Shown in pieces: positions 46,107 through 57,299 of a stretch of 64,000 nucleotides of DNA. Position 1 is the first letter of the stretch; each line of letters begins with the position of its first letter. The translations under genes and the position numbers were made by a program. The notes under the pieces are model-generated. The model saw only the letters and a list, made by a program, of their open reading frames with translations, searched no databases and had not been told where the DNA came from. The stretch is from NCBI GenBank assembly GCA_900618425.1, contig UZAN01039580.1, forward strand, positions 52,362 to 116,361. The letters run 5' to 3'. This DNA is from Echinostoma caproni. Lineage: Eukaryota; Platyhelminthes; Trematoda; Plagiorchiida; Echinostomatidae.

Positions 46107-47459
46107 TTAACACACACGTTCTGGCAATTCCAGCTTGCCGTTTTCATCCTCATCAATCTGATCGGGCCGGTCGCGAATCAGACCGTTAGAGTATTTGGTC
46201 TGACGTGGACGCGGTCGATTGTATTTGACACTCTGTCGTCGACTACGCTGCCTCATGATTCCGATCAGAACACAAGCAGTAATGAGAAACACAGCAATCA
46301 CAGACACTATGGATGCAGCAACCCATATCCGTTGACTCCGAGTTAACATGTTTTCATTATCCAACTTATTGGTATTTTCGGTTCCACCTGCAGGTGGAAA
46401 GTATGGATGTCGGATAACGGAAGCTGGACTTGTCTGATTTGGTGCTTGGGATTCATCGGAAAGGTTAGTGGAAACATTCGGTTCGGTCGTTGCATCTGAT
46501 TGCGATTGAGGCAACAATGAAGATAAACCATCCGTTATCGTATCACTTGTAGTCACGTTTATACTGGCAGTAGTAGTACTCTCAGTGGTCGTTGAAGTGG
46601 TAACGGTACTCGTCGGAGTAGGTCGACCGGCATTTTCTTGAACTACCTGTAATTCCTGATTGTCCCGACAGAGCATGCTATCAGAACAGATGTTAGGCAC
46701 ACAGCGCCCAATCGATAGACGCCCGCGTTGTTCATGAGTTCCAGAACTGGGATCGGTTGTACGGTTTAGCTGAGAAAATTTAATCATATACTGCCGAAGG
46801 GGCGGTCCAGGTCGAACTCTAATCACATGAATACTGGGATCTTGAATACAATTTATGCAGTAAAACTGCATTGTTGCTTCCTCACAGTCCACAAAGCGAA
46901 TAACTTCTACACTCGGACCGAGAGTTAGAAATTCTTCGTATTCGGAACGACAACTGAGTAACACTTGTCGTACTCGAGTCAACCCAGCAAGACTACAGCT
47001 ATCCCATCGTAGATAACTCGTCCTGGCTAACAGCTCTTCCAGATTTTCCAACCCACCCAAACTGAGAGCAGTGACTACGTGGTCGCGAAGTTGCAAGTCC
47101 AACTGAAGTCGTTTCACCGTTTGATCCCACATAAGAGCAGCAAACGCCCACGGGGCTAATTGAATCGTATCTACTTTGGGTGTGGAAGTTATCTGATCAT
47201 TGGTATCTATCAGTGACCCCTCAACAATCGGTCCGATTCGAACCAAATCGTTAACTTGCTGACAGGGAATCGGATCTTCCAAATGATTCAAACTGCCGGA
47301 TCGATCCATTTGGCACAATAGTTTTGAGCTGGATGAAGATTCGATTTCTAGTGAACAGTTACATGTCCGTTGTACATCGACTGTTTGGCTGACGAGAAGC
47401 AGAGGAATCAAATCATATAATCCAAGTAGTAATGGGAGAATCACGTGCCTGAGATGCAT
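46107..47459 (-). CDS. Single-exon type I membrane protein with leucine-rich ectodomain and Thr/Ser-rich stalk
   Basis: A 450-residue uninterrupted frame. The ATG at 47459 is the first after an in-frame TGA at 47469-47471. Residues 1-26 form a signal peptide (basic HLRH start, then ILPLLLGLYDLIPLLL). Residues 27-270 are an ectodomain with 12 cysteines (33, 35, 49, 66, 155, 170, 192, 201, 204, 253, 258, 264), an even number suited to disulfides. Residues 95-185 have leucine-rich-repeat-like spacing (VKRLQLDLQL, LENLEELLARTSYLRW, LTRVRQVLLSC). Residues 275-345 are a Thr/Ser/Pro stalk likely to carry O-glycans. N-glycosylation sequons occur at 34, 232, 301, 328, 332 and 341. Residues 377-400 are the membrane span, then a basic anchor (MRQRSRRQSVKYNRPRPRQ) and an acidic tail ending in Cys. 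It probably sits at the cell or tegument surface as an adhesion or recognition receptor; that role is inference. The family is not one I recognise. One long exon is notable among intron-rich neighbours. Confidence 0.85.
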   Translation of the reverse strand: MHLRHVILPLLLGLYDLIPLLLVSQTVDVQRTCNCSLEIESSSSSKLLCQMDRSGSLNHLEDPIPCQQVNDLVRIGPIVEGSLIDTNDQITSTPKVDTIQLAPWAFAALMWDQTVKRLQLDLQLRDHVVTALSLGGLENLEELLARTSYLRWDSCSLAGLTRVRQVLLSCRSEYEEFLTLGPSVEVIRFVDCEEATMQFYCINCIQDPSIHVIRVRPGPPLRQYMIKFSQLNRTTDPSSGTHEQRGRLSIGRCVPNICSDSMLCRDNQELQVVQENAGRPTPTSTVTTSTTTESTTTASINVTTSDTITDGLSSLLPQSQSDATTEPNVSTNLSDESQAPNQTSPASVIRHPYFPPAGGTENTNKLDNENMLTRSQRIWVAASIVSVIAVFLITACVLIGIMRQRSRRQSVKYNRPRPRQTKYSNGLIRDRPDQIDEDENGKLELPERVC

Positions 47460-47815
47460 AGTTAATCATCGAGTAATATGTGTGTGAGTGAACAAATGCA
47501 CAAGGCAAGTGTCATTCCGTGACCACACCGGGAAATTCCACGTAAGTGTCACTGAATATGAATGCAGGCATAAAAATCACTAGCACGTATACACATGGAG
47601 GTACACACGTGGATAAAAATTAATATCTACCCGTAGAGTTGAATCAATTCCGTATCCATGCGGGTGCTGACACAACTAGCTTACCACGTGTCCAAACGTT
47701 TGGACACAAGTCCGTTGCAAAATAACGGTGTCCGAAGTGTCCTTAAGATCCAATAAGATGCCTCGCAAAATGAACCAATCAGGATACAATGACTAGATTT
47801 AGCCAATCACAGATT
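47460..47815 (-). promoter_or_regulatory. Putative promoter region: three CCAAT motifs and a 20-bp palindrome
   Basis: Upstream of the membrane-protein gene, CCAAT occurs at 47750-47754, 47775-47779 and 47803-47807 (ATTGG on the gene's own strand, an orientation in which the box also works). A perfect 20-bp palindrome centred on ACGT spans 47688-47707, about 230 bases before the start codon, and TGTCC recurs nearby (47730 and 47737 regions). Clustered CCAAT boxes are typical of TATA-less promoters; I see no TATA box. Function is inferred only from position. Confidence 0.4.
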
Positions 47816-47819
47816 ACCT

Positions 47820-49560
47820 GACTGCCACTTGCTCTTCTCCATCGGCAGCAATTTCGCTAAACGCACATTAGTTGCTGAGTCACACGTTTGAATGAATCTC
47901 GAGGCAGCATTGCCCGCTTTAGTTCAGTGGGTGGCTTCCGTGAAGGTTGTTTCATATGCAAGCAGATCGATCGGACAAATTGGGAGGAGTAAACGTGCAT
48001 TGTTTTCCTCTGCAATAATTACCGTCTGTGACTAGAAAGCAAGGTACTTGTACACGATATGCAAAATCTAGCTTTTAAGCACGCAAATTATTAAACAAAT
48101 ATAGCATTTCTACAGAATGTAAGCATTTCGGCACCCGGTAACAACAGGTTTCATGCCTACTAATTTAATAATCACGCAGTTTTCAGACATGTTCAATTAC
48201 ACACCGTGTTCAACGCTCGCAAGTTAAATAGTCACTAGCATAATTTTTGTCACACGTACAAAATCATCTTTTGCTAATTTTTTTGTTTGTTGTGGAACTA
48301 CCGATATGGTGAAACTGTGTTTTTGTACACAGAAACCATAGGTTTTCAGGACCCTCCCGTGATAAATAATAAGTTCAATCTTTACAGCTCAAGGAGTCTG
48401 AAGAAATAAATGATGTTCCAATTTCACGTGCTACACAACGCAATTTTCGTTACTTAATCAAACTGTTGGTAGTTAAAATTAGTCCCCGGAGAATGATCCC
48501 AAAATGTGAAAAACCTGCAGAAAATCAGCTATGTTTGCAATAAACACCTCGTTCAATGTTTGAAAGTTTAGAAATATTTCTTATGTCGATGTCACACTCG
48601 AGTAGAGTGATGGTCGCCCCACTCAGTATTGGAATATTCCAGTGACTTAAGGAAAAGGTTGAGGAAAAATGAACTAAGCATTTCGGAAGAGGGCACCGGT
48701 TTTTGTGTGTGGGAGATGACAATTAGGTCTTTTCATTATCAGCAGTCCGTTCATAGATAAAATAATACACGGAATGTTTGCCACTGCATTCACAGATTTC
48801 CAGCCCAACGTGCCAATGACTCCAATAAAGAACAGCAACGAGCTAAAAGGACCTATTCTGAAGTTCCACATTCCTATCTAATTAACAATTAGTTAAGCAA
48901 CCTCGCATGCAGCTGCCAAGCAAACGCGCCATCTCGCTGAAGTTGTTATCATACAATACTCATGACTTCATTTGTCTTGAACTTCCGTAATGGCATAATT
49001 CCATTCTACAGATGGAAACAAATACCTAGGCTTTAACGACAATGTAGATATTGAAAATCGGTAAAGGCTTATCGTTCACATGAATATAGCAATGCCTATA
49101 TTGCGTCAGACCGTCAGCTGGTGTATACATCTTAAAAAGTCTTGTACAATTAGCCAAGACAATATTAAACCGCAGACGGAAAGGCCTAGAATGGTGATAG
49201 TTACGTTGGATTCACAGCGTGATTGTTTCTCGTGACGTTAAAAAGTCTCTCTTCCGGTTGTGTGGCATCACGCATAAATCATAAACAAAACCAGTTTCCT
49301 GTGTGTCCAATTAATGTGCTCCGGGATGCAGTTCTAAAATCCTCGAAACACATCCGGTTGTGGACAAAATAGGAAGCTAACTGATAATCCGCAAGTGTCT
49401 CAAGCGGAAAAAAATTTGAGAGTGATGTGATTGATCGTCGGACTGCAGAGACCGTGTAATCCAGCATTCAATTGGTTCCCAGAATTATCCGTAAGCTACA
49501 GTCAATCATGGGAACACATAGGGACGTCTGTCTGACAGCAGTGTAATCTTAATATTGGAG
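47820..49560. other. No gene supported
   Basis: A perfect A-box-like TAGTTCAGTGG at 47930 region lacks a B box. A minus-strand 65-codon frame at 48674-48871 encodes a hydrophobic segment (SLLFFIGVIGTLGW) after an acceptor-like TTGTTAATTAG, possibly a membrane exon, but it has no clear donor. Confidence 0.3.
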
Positions 49561-49568
49561 CATATTAT

Positions 49569-49832
49569 GTGACATTGGGTCTTCCCTGTAAATGCTTCCA
49601 TCAAGCTTTCGTCCGTAGGATTACCTCTTCGGTTCCGGCTATCGCGAAGGGTAACCAAGCTTTGAGGAACTCCCTTCCAGCTGACGTGGTGGAAGAGGTC
49701 AATGATAAGATGTTCAAGAGGAAGCTCGACAGCCTCCTGCGAACAATGCGGGTATGCAGATCTATCATGAATGAGATCTTCGAGTCTGTGGTGATGAGGC
49801 TCATACGGGAAATTATCCTCTGCCTCTAATTG
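49569..49832 (+). mobile_element. LINE 3'-end fragment (polymerase C-terminus)
   Basis: The plus-strand frame carries ALRNSLPADVVEE and KMFKRKLDSLL, the 'WN.LP..VV......FK..LD' signature at the C-terminus of CR1-like LINE polymerases. It ends at a stop, then a heptamer tandem. Only the last ~90 codons are present, the usual outcome of 5'-truncated insertion. It is a different family from the two larger LINE remnants in this window, since its last segment and its tail differ. Confidence 0.65.
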
Positions 49833-49861
49833 AAGAACATTGAACATTGAACATTGAACAT
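49833..49861 (+). repeat. Heptamer tandem (GAACATT)n at a LINE 3' end
   Basis: About four units of GAACATT directly follow the LINE fragment. CR1-like elements often end in a short tandem repeat instead of poly(A), so this probably marks the true 3' terminus of the insertion. Confidence 0.75.
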
Positions 49862-49864
49862 CAT

Positions 49865-51130
49865 CGATCCAAGCATTGGGAAGCATGCCATATACTACTC
49901 TCAACTCAACTGAACTAAACTAACTTCATAGTGAGAGTTATTGAAACAAATTAATGCCCCACGCCGCTTATTTTTAATAAACGCCCCACATCTACATTCT
50001 GTGATCACATGAACACGAACTTACGTGTCCTATTTCAACACAGTGAATCGGAGAAAACAGAAGTTCATACTCGATAGTACCTTTCAAACTGTCGCCGATA
50101 TAAGTTCAAAAGTTAAGTACGAATGACATAGGAAAACCAAAGTTGTAAAATTTACCTTCCAATCATAAATGTTGGAGTGAAATTTATTATGATCTACGAA
50201 TGGTCAGTTTAATCCGCAGTGAAACGCCGTGGAGATGATGCCAGATATGATTTTATTTCTATATTTCCCTAAGTTGTTCGAACATGAAATTTCCGAATCT
50301 ACATCATATTGGCTCATGCCTCTCGAACAGTGAATGCTTCCAATGTTGATGATGGTCAAACGATGTTCAAAGCAAACTTTCATTGTAAGGGTGAAGTAAA
50401 GTACCTCACCATCACCAACACCTACAATTCAAAACTGCGTTGTTTCACGTTATAGGAGAACCATTCGTAATGATAATACGAAAATAGAAACAACCTTTTC
50501 CGATTGTACAGACCCAGTCATTACAACGAGACATGATTACACACTCTCAGCCATCTTACACATACAGATCAATGGCCGTTATCGGTTTTGATGTTCGATC
50601 GGCTAGCCAGAAAATACGGGACATTTATTAGGGCTGAAAATGAACTTCTACAAACGTCGCAACTTCTAATATTCCATTTAAAGGAAACTGATGGTTACTA
50701 GTTTTCTCCCTTCGTCTTCGCGTTATATGTCTGTCGTTCACCGTCATATTTCGACTTCACCTACAGATTTCAATTAGGTTTATCTAAAAGAAAGACTCAA
50801 GTCTTGCAAGCACTGTGTTGCAGCATAGAAATTAACGATTCTCCAAACATTGCACTTAATGCACTCGATATTTTGGGTCTGAGTCATGTAACACGGGAAC
50901 CGAAACCGGAAGATCGTCGATAACTGCAGAGAGCGTGACCAAACACTGTTTCAAACAAACGGTAGTCGGTTTCGTGCACGAGATAAAGAATCCGATTCAA
51001 TTGCATACAGTCTATTGAGAGTCACCTGTTCATTTAAAATGAGGTGTAGTAAACAATTTAAAGGTTTTCTGACAATTATGTTTGTTGCCTAATCAGAAAA
51101 GTGACAAAATTCGATAGATTTTGTCCTGAT
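49865..51130. other. No gene seen
   Basis: No splice pairs, boxes or motifs. Confidence 0.35.
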
Positions 51131-51135
51131 TATAG

Positions 51136-51259
51136 TTTACATGATGAGCATTGAAGAGCAAAATCACTTCATTACTGGTGGCATTGGTGCACCGGTGTCA
51201 TTCCATATCACAGATGCATCCGATATGGCTAACTCCTACCACACTCGGTGGCGTGATAA
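51136..51259 (+). CDS. Candidate first coding exon with consensus donor
   Basis: A good acceptor (TTTTGTCCTGATTATAG ending at 51135) is followed six bases later by ATGATG (51141-51146) and about 39 codons (MSIEEQNHFITGGIGAPVSF and onward), ending at a perfect GTAAGT donor (51260) in phase 2. It fits an exon holding the start codon after a 5' untranslated intron. The coding text is convincing for its length, but no family is recognised. Confidence 0.4.
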
Positions 51260-53424
51260 GTAAGTCGAGGAATTTGGCCCTCCCGAAGAAATAATTAGTG
51301 TTTTACTTCATTTATTTACTGAAAAAAAGCAGTTCCTCAATCGGATTTCAGTAAAGGGTTTGCAAAGAATGAAATATTAACTTGGAAGACCAGTTAATGA
51401 GGAATATTTGGAGTGTTGGTGGTATTCGTGTTTGGATTGAAAATAACGACACCCGGGCCGGTTACGTGATCACCTGAATTACCGCCTCGCAACATGCTAA
51501 AGTGCTTATCGGTTGCGGTATTACCAACCTCATTGCTCGGGTTTAAAGCAAGAAACAACTGAAGGTCTCATCCAGAGCGACGTGAATAAATTTCACATAT
51601 TATGTAAACTTGTTTCATAATGAATTTTCGGTAAAACAAACGGGTTCTATGTCACTTTGTTATCTCATCCTCTTCCATTAAAACCCCTTAGCTTAAAAAT
51701 GTCAGTACTGTGAGTTACACCGAAGATTAATTAATAAGAAAATTAGTTCCGGCATATGTGAAGATTGTGTGATACCCCAACCAGAAAACAACAATTGATA
51801 CCTCGGCAAACGCGAAGGGCTTTGATCGAATGAAGACAGCTTTTTTGGGAGTTGCATGTTTTTATAATCCACCGTTCAATGTTTACTTCACACTGTAATT
51901 GTACAACACAGCACCGCTCATGTGACTTCCATAATGTAGTATCATATCAGTAAGAAGATGTTTATGTAATTTCCATGAACATATAATTAGCGGTTTAAAC
52001 TCAATGGCAGTCGCTGGACATCACTAATCACATGAAACCGTGGATGAAATGCAGAAAATAATGGCGTTGTAGGACAGCCGTGGTTTCAAATCACTCAACC
52101 CCCGGACATCATTGATTGATAAACAAAGAAAAAACTGATGAAGCACATCCCTCAAGAACCCGCATCTACCAGTCGCATGAGCACGATGCACAGTAAAGAA
52201 GAACGAACCAGTTAATCGGTTGATATAAAATAAAAAACGCGGTCGGAACTATAATTAAGCCCTATTTAAAGATCGTACTCATTTTTGGATAACGGTAAAC
52301 GATACTCGATCAACATGTATTTTCCAATTAAATAAGGCAAACTGGCAGAATGGTCTGTCGTGAAATAAGAACTTGTGCTTTGGCTAATTTGGACAGAAAC
52401 GGATGAAAGTTATCAGATCGCCTAAAGTAGTATGAGGTTAGAGTCAGTTGGGCAGGATTTGTTGAACAATTCCGGGAGAAGTACGATATTACTATCGTAA
52501 ATGGGTCAATAATACATCTACATATTCATGATGATATTCGTGATGAACTACAATCGAAGAAAACATTTATGCATTGACAGTTTGACATTGCGCAATCTTC
52601 TTTGGGAGTAAATATCGTTTTTCAACCTCGGGTTGGGTATGTATTCAAAATATGTTACTTAAAAACGGTAAATAAGATTGAACTCAGATTAAACGATTAC
52701 ATTTTTCTTCTTTACGAAGAGCCCATATTGAATTGTGATACACACGGCATTTAGTACAAGACACAAAAGGCCTTTTGCGTTACCGCCTATAATATCACTC
52801 AAGACCACATTTTGAAAGATTTCCGCACTTTTATCCTCTGTAAAGAGCTCCCTTTTTCCGCGGTTTTTATTTTGGTCGACCACTCCACATACGAATTTGA
52901 TGCAAATTTATTTACATTCATGTAAAATGATTTCTATGAAAAATGAATTTGAATGAACTTGAATTCAAAGCACCCACATTCTGATAGAATTACCGGATAT
53001 CGTTTTCTCAAGACGCTCGATGGACCATGGCAAACAATGATATTTTAAAGACGCTTGACATGAAATGCTGATTCTAACTTACCCACTCAACTGCAGAACG
53101 GTAATCTGTTAAAAGCAGTGTTTAAGAACTGTTATTAGCACAAAAAGCCTCTAGGATACTTATTCCTATTTCTGTCTATAAACCACGTTTTGTCATGGAG
53201 TGGGTGTATAATAACTTCAGTCGGCAATGAAATAATGCGTTCACGTGGTCAGAATGAGCACTCAAAGCCGGAGGGCTATTCGCATCTGGACAGTGTTCAA
53301 GCATTCACTTTGTAACCTATTTCCAGCCAATTCTCTCTTTATAGACATTCTGTGTGAATAGCACTAAAATTCAGCTTTCCTAAATCCTTCCATTGTTCTT
53401 AAAGTCATATTCCGTGTTGTTTAG

Positions 53425-53554
53425 TTGCCTGGCCAATGGATACCTGAAAAGCGCTTTGAACCCCCCAAAGGATATTCAGTTGGTCATGTGTTCTTTAGTA
53501 AAAAACCCTCAATATTATTTCATCAAAATATATCAAATAATAATGTTCACCTTG
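53425..53554 (+). CDS. Candidate exon, unrecognised
   Basis: An acceptor (CATATTCCGTGTTGTTTAG ending at 53424) opens two possible frames. Frame 0 gives LPGQWIPEKRFEPPKGYSVG then ...FFSKKPSILFHQ and reaches a donor CACCTTG/GTAAAC at 53555 in phase 1. This Pro/Lys/aromatic text looks like a conserved protein segment. The frame entered one base later would fit the exon ending at 51259 in phase but reads less naturally. If both exons belong to one gene, another exon must lie between them or the less natural frame is the real one. Confidence 0.35.
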
Positions 53555-53559
53555 GTAAA

Positions 53560-56500
53560 CAACGCCTTGGTTTTCGTCTCTAAAACATTTTGGCGAAACT
53601 GATAAAACTTATCACGTAACATCACTCTATTGTGGTCGCCAAAAATTCTCGCTATCGTACTTCGCCTGAAATGAACAAAAACGTTGTAATGTCTCTAATT
53701 TTGAAACATTATGTTATGTTAAAAATCACTTATCAGGGTAGAAAATTTTGGCAGACTGGATAGCTCTCTGATGAGGACTAATCTGATCCTAGTGTAATAG
53801 GGTCTGCAGTTAGAATTTCTGAACGAAATAATTCGTTTTGGAAAAGATTTATCGTAATGAGTGTCCATAAAATCCAACACAGTTAACTAAACACAATGAT
53901 GTTTGCAATGCTCACTAAATACAAATGCCAATTTGGGCGTGGTTTGGTGCACTGTGGCGTGGAGTTGTTGTTTGCTGTGTTTTGCCATGTCTTCCTATGG
54001 CACGGTTTAAGGATTTGTCTGGTCAGTGCGTGGTAGTGCGTTCCGTATCTGGAATGCCTCTACACAAACAACGAATTTAATTCTAATACTTTTATGCATT
54101 TTCAAAGATCACCTGATAAAGTTCTAATAGGAATTGCTATTCTCGTAAAGCAAATCTATGCTTATTCATGAAAAACATTATGTGATATGCTCAAGTCTCA
54201 AAGCGGAGAAGTCCAAATTTGCGTGTCAGCTCTCGTGCAGCGATCTGAACGATTGTGTTCGAATTGTTCACTGGATGACGATTATTGAGCAACGTGGCTT
54301 CCTGCGTTCGATCGTTTTTAGCTTGGTTCAGTCAATATTCTAGTGATGCGAACGCAGGGCCAACAGTTGTGTTAAGAGATAAAACATTGAATCATTGTTG
54401 CGATGATCCTCCCTGGAGAATACCTGGGCTGGCTGCCAACGAAACAGAAGAAACGGCGTTCACATAAGGTTTTCTGATCGTTACAATCAAAGTGAATATC
54501 ACATTTTAGAAATATGTGCGATGGGACAGAATTGAAGACAAACGTCCTCATCATAGTTACCATACAATAGTTGCTATCTTTCAGTGAGTTATTTCTTCAA
54601 TGAGCACAAGTTTATTTATGAAGCTAGACAGTTGTTGACATTCTGATTTTATTAGTATTCACATTTAAACGATAAAGCTATGGGTTGATTGCAAAATCCG
54701 ACCAAATCATACCTTTTTACTTTGTCACAACGGATGCACACAGCTTTTGTGTGGATTGTATTTGACATTTTTCAATGAATGCTAGTGAAAATTATTCTCA
54801 TTATTTTTTGTAGCGTGGGTCAAGAAAAACAGACTACCTGTGTGCATAGTTTTCGGTTTTCAATGCAGTTATGGGATTCTTTGTGAGAGTACTTCAGATT
54901 CTTATTTTATATCACACGAGTACCCGAAAATGCCGTCCAAGCGGCATATAGATTATATACCGTAGTTTAGTAACGGCGATTAAAAGAAGAATTCACTTAC
55001 TAACAAAAATGACGTAGTAGTATCACGTTATTTAAAAGAATTTACTAAGATTCACTGGCACTGGTACGTTCGAAAACAGACACAGAACAGTGACTGAACG
55101 CAGTTCCAAAATGATAGGTTTGAATGAACCACAGGAAAGTCGTTTTATCATCAGCGACTTCAGATGGATACCCTGGTAGTGCACATTCAGTTTCACGCAA
55201 GGATTTCATACAGCAGAAATTGTGTCTAATGTCAGTGTACTGCACAAAGTGGAAGACACCGCTAATGAAAATCGTGTTCGTCTGAATGTGCATACAAATC
55301 ACGGTTCCACTACCTGCTTAACCCATCTGATTAGTGAAAATAAATAGAAGCACCTGGTTGTGCGTGATACCTACGATCGTCATCTACGTTTCAATCCGGC
55401 AAAATCTTTGTCGCATCCTAGAAAATATCTAACTTCAAAATAAATTCTCAGTAAAATACGACGATATGTATGATGGCTGACAAGGCGGATGTGTAACAGA
55501 CAATTCATTAATGAGGAGACACTATTTTCATTCGATTGTACCTATTTTTTTAATAACGTGTTTACAACTCCTTGTGGATTATTTGTTATGCAATCATACA
55601 GTAAGCTTTCGGGACGGGGGACCACGGCCATCAAAGAGTGCCTGGTAAAACAAAGAAATGAGAAAGGTGGTGACATATGGCTTTTTACGAACTTGAGACC
55701 TTAATCATTTTATCACCGCCATCCGGAAGTTGAATGAGTCAGTGGAAATCTTTTGGCATAAATATATAAACACGCAAAATATTGTTCCGCGTTTCGTGTA
55801 GAATTATTGATATATACTATAGGTCTTGCTTGCACAGAAACGAGACGGAATGATTCATCTCACTTCGATTTGTACGCATCGACCTATATTGGGCTACGCG
55901 TGTATCAACAATTTATGATGAGCAATAACCCCCAATGTCACCTGAATTCTACCAGGTCCATATTCGCGGCAAGATCGATTAAACAGACAAGTTGTTCGTT
56001 TCATTCTTTAAGCATACGCTTTTTATTTTGGTTTGAATGAATGAGCGACTAACAGGTTGGCATTCGTCCCGTGCATATTTGTAGTCAACTGAATGGTCTG
56101 TCCGTCTGAAAAATCAACGTCGCTTGGTGCCAACTATTTCGTATACTTAGTTGATTGGTTATTTCACTTGTATATATACTCGGTCTGTTGGTTTGTGGCT
56201 GATTGGTTGTTCAGTGAGATATCGGCCATGGAATTCAGATCAATTATCGGAATAGATTAACCCCATTGACTGAACTACCTGAACCTGGGACAGTGAAATG
56301 AAATGTAGGTTTTCACATATTGATGGGAAATAGAAGTGATAAAACTATGCAAAGCATGCTCTCCTATGTAAAATTGTGTGTATATATGTGTGAGGCAAAC
56401 GAAAAATAGAAAGACTATCTATTGCGTAGAAACGCGACTAATTACTTCACATAATGTTCGCCTTTTTAGAAAGAAATTGGAACCTCAATCTACTTTGGAT

Positions 56501-56945
56501 TGTACTATAAGGAAGCAGTATCGCCTCCATTCACATACCACAAAACGATTAGGCTATGAAATATCTTGCACAAGCTGTGAACTTTTGTTGGATAGTCCTA
56601 CTTAGAAACTTGATATACCGCGGTTTTTATTCTACGATGCGGTCTGTCATTGATTGTCATTGATTCACGTTATACACCAATGGCCATTGCTGAAGAGGAG
56701 GAGCTTTCAATTCAATTTTATATCTATTTAACAAATATCTCTAACGTATTATTTCAGTACATTTTGTTATCGCTCACACTATCATGCCCCTTCATTGCAG
56801 GCGCTATTCGCCTGCTTCGGTGAATGGAAGTCAATCTCTTTAAACTGGCATGAAAGTTATTCACATGTTACCATTTTGATATCGCAGAACTAGGTCATAA
56901 ATTCTGTTTATTAACAAATAAAAAAGATAACCGAAACTCGTAATG
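53560..56945. other. No gene supported
   Basis: Open frames at 54285-54467 (SCVRSFLAWFSQYSSDANAG...), 55489-55704 and 55807-56040 have plausible text but lack paired borders. No mobile element is recognised. Confidence 0.25.
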
Positions 56946-56957
56946 ACAAACCCAATG

Positions 56958-56966
56958 TATATAAAA
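56958..56966 (+). promoter_or_regulatory. TATA box ahead of the 57.0 kb exon
   Basis: TATATAAAA, with CCAAT two bases before it, lies about 50 bases upstream of the ATG at 57015. That spacing fits a short 5' untranslated leader. Confidence 0.35.
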
Positions 56967-57014
56967 CGTTGGCCATGCGGTTGTATTTTCATTTTATTAT
57001 GATTTAAATCAAAA

Positions 57015-57153
57015 ATGAGCCAAACCACTAGTTACTTCATGCACTTGGACAATTATAATCACGGGGTGCGGAAGTACAAACCTTCACGCATATTCCATTC
57101 ATGTTTTTTTCATTTACGGGATACGTTTCATCTAATACTGGAAAACGTACCTT
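57015..57153 (+). CDS. Candidate first exon behind a TATA box
   Basis: An ATG in a purine-rich context (TCAAAAATGAGC) opens 46 codons (MSQTTSYFMHLDNYNHGVRK and onward) to a GTAAGA donor at 57154, phase 1. With the TATA box 50 bases upstream it has every part of a gene start. If unspliced, the frame would run to 57275 (86 residues). No signal peptide, and no family recognised. No downstream exon is identified. Confidence 0.35.
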
Positions 57154-57277
57154 GTAAGAAAGATCGTACTTGTTATAACAACTTTACTACTGAACTTTAT
57201 TATAATCGTACAATAAAAAATGCAGTGCCATTTGTTTTTAGTTTTTCGGGTAACCGGTTGTTTCAGAAGTCATAGTC

Positions 57278-57296
57278 AAACCCTAACCCTAATCCC
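57278..57296. repeat. Short telomere-like CCCTAA repeat
   Basis: ACCCTAACCCTAATCCCTA: about two and a half CCCTAA units, inside ordinary sequence. Confidence 0.6.
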
Positions 57297-57299
57297 TAT

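Noticed and set aside
46056..46346. Plus-strand 96-codon frame opposite the membrane-protein gene
   Set aside because: Antisense shadow of the 450-codon minus-strand gene.
47925..47945. Polymerase III gene based on a perfect A-box match (TAGTTCAGTGG)
   Set aside because: No B box follows within tRNA or SINE spacing.
53767..53795. CTGATGAGGAC...GATCC as a further hammerhead
   Set aside because: The first core strand and a three-pair stem II are present, but GAAA is missing after it.
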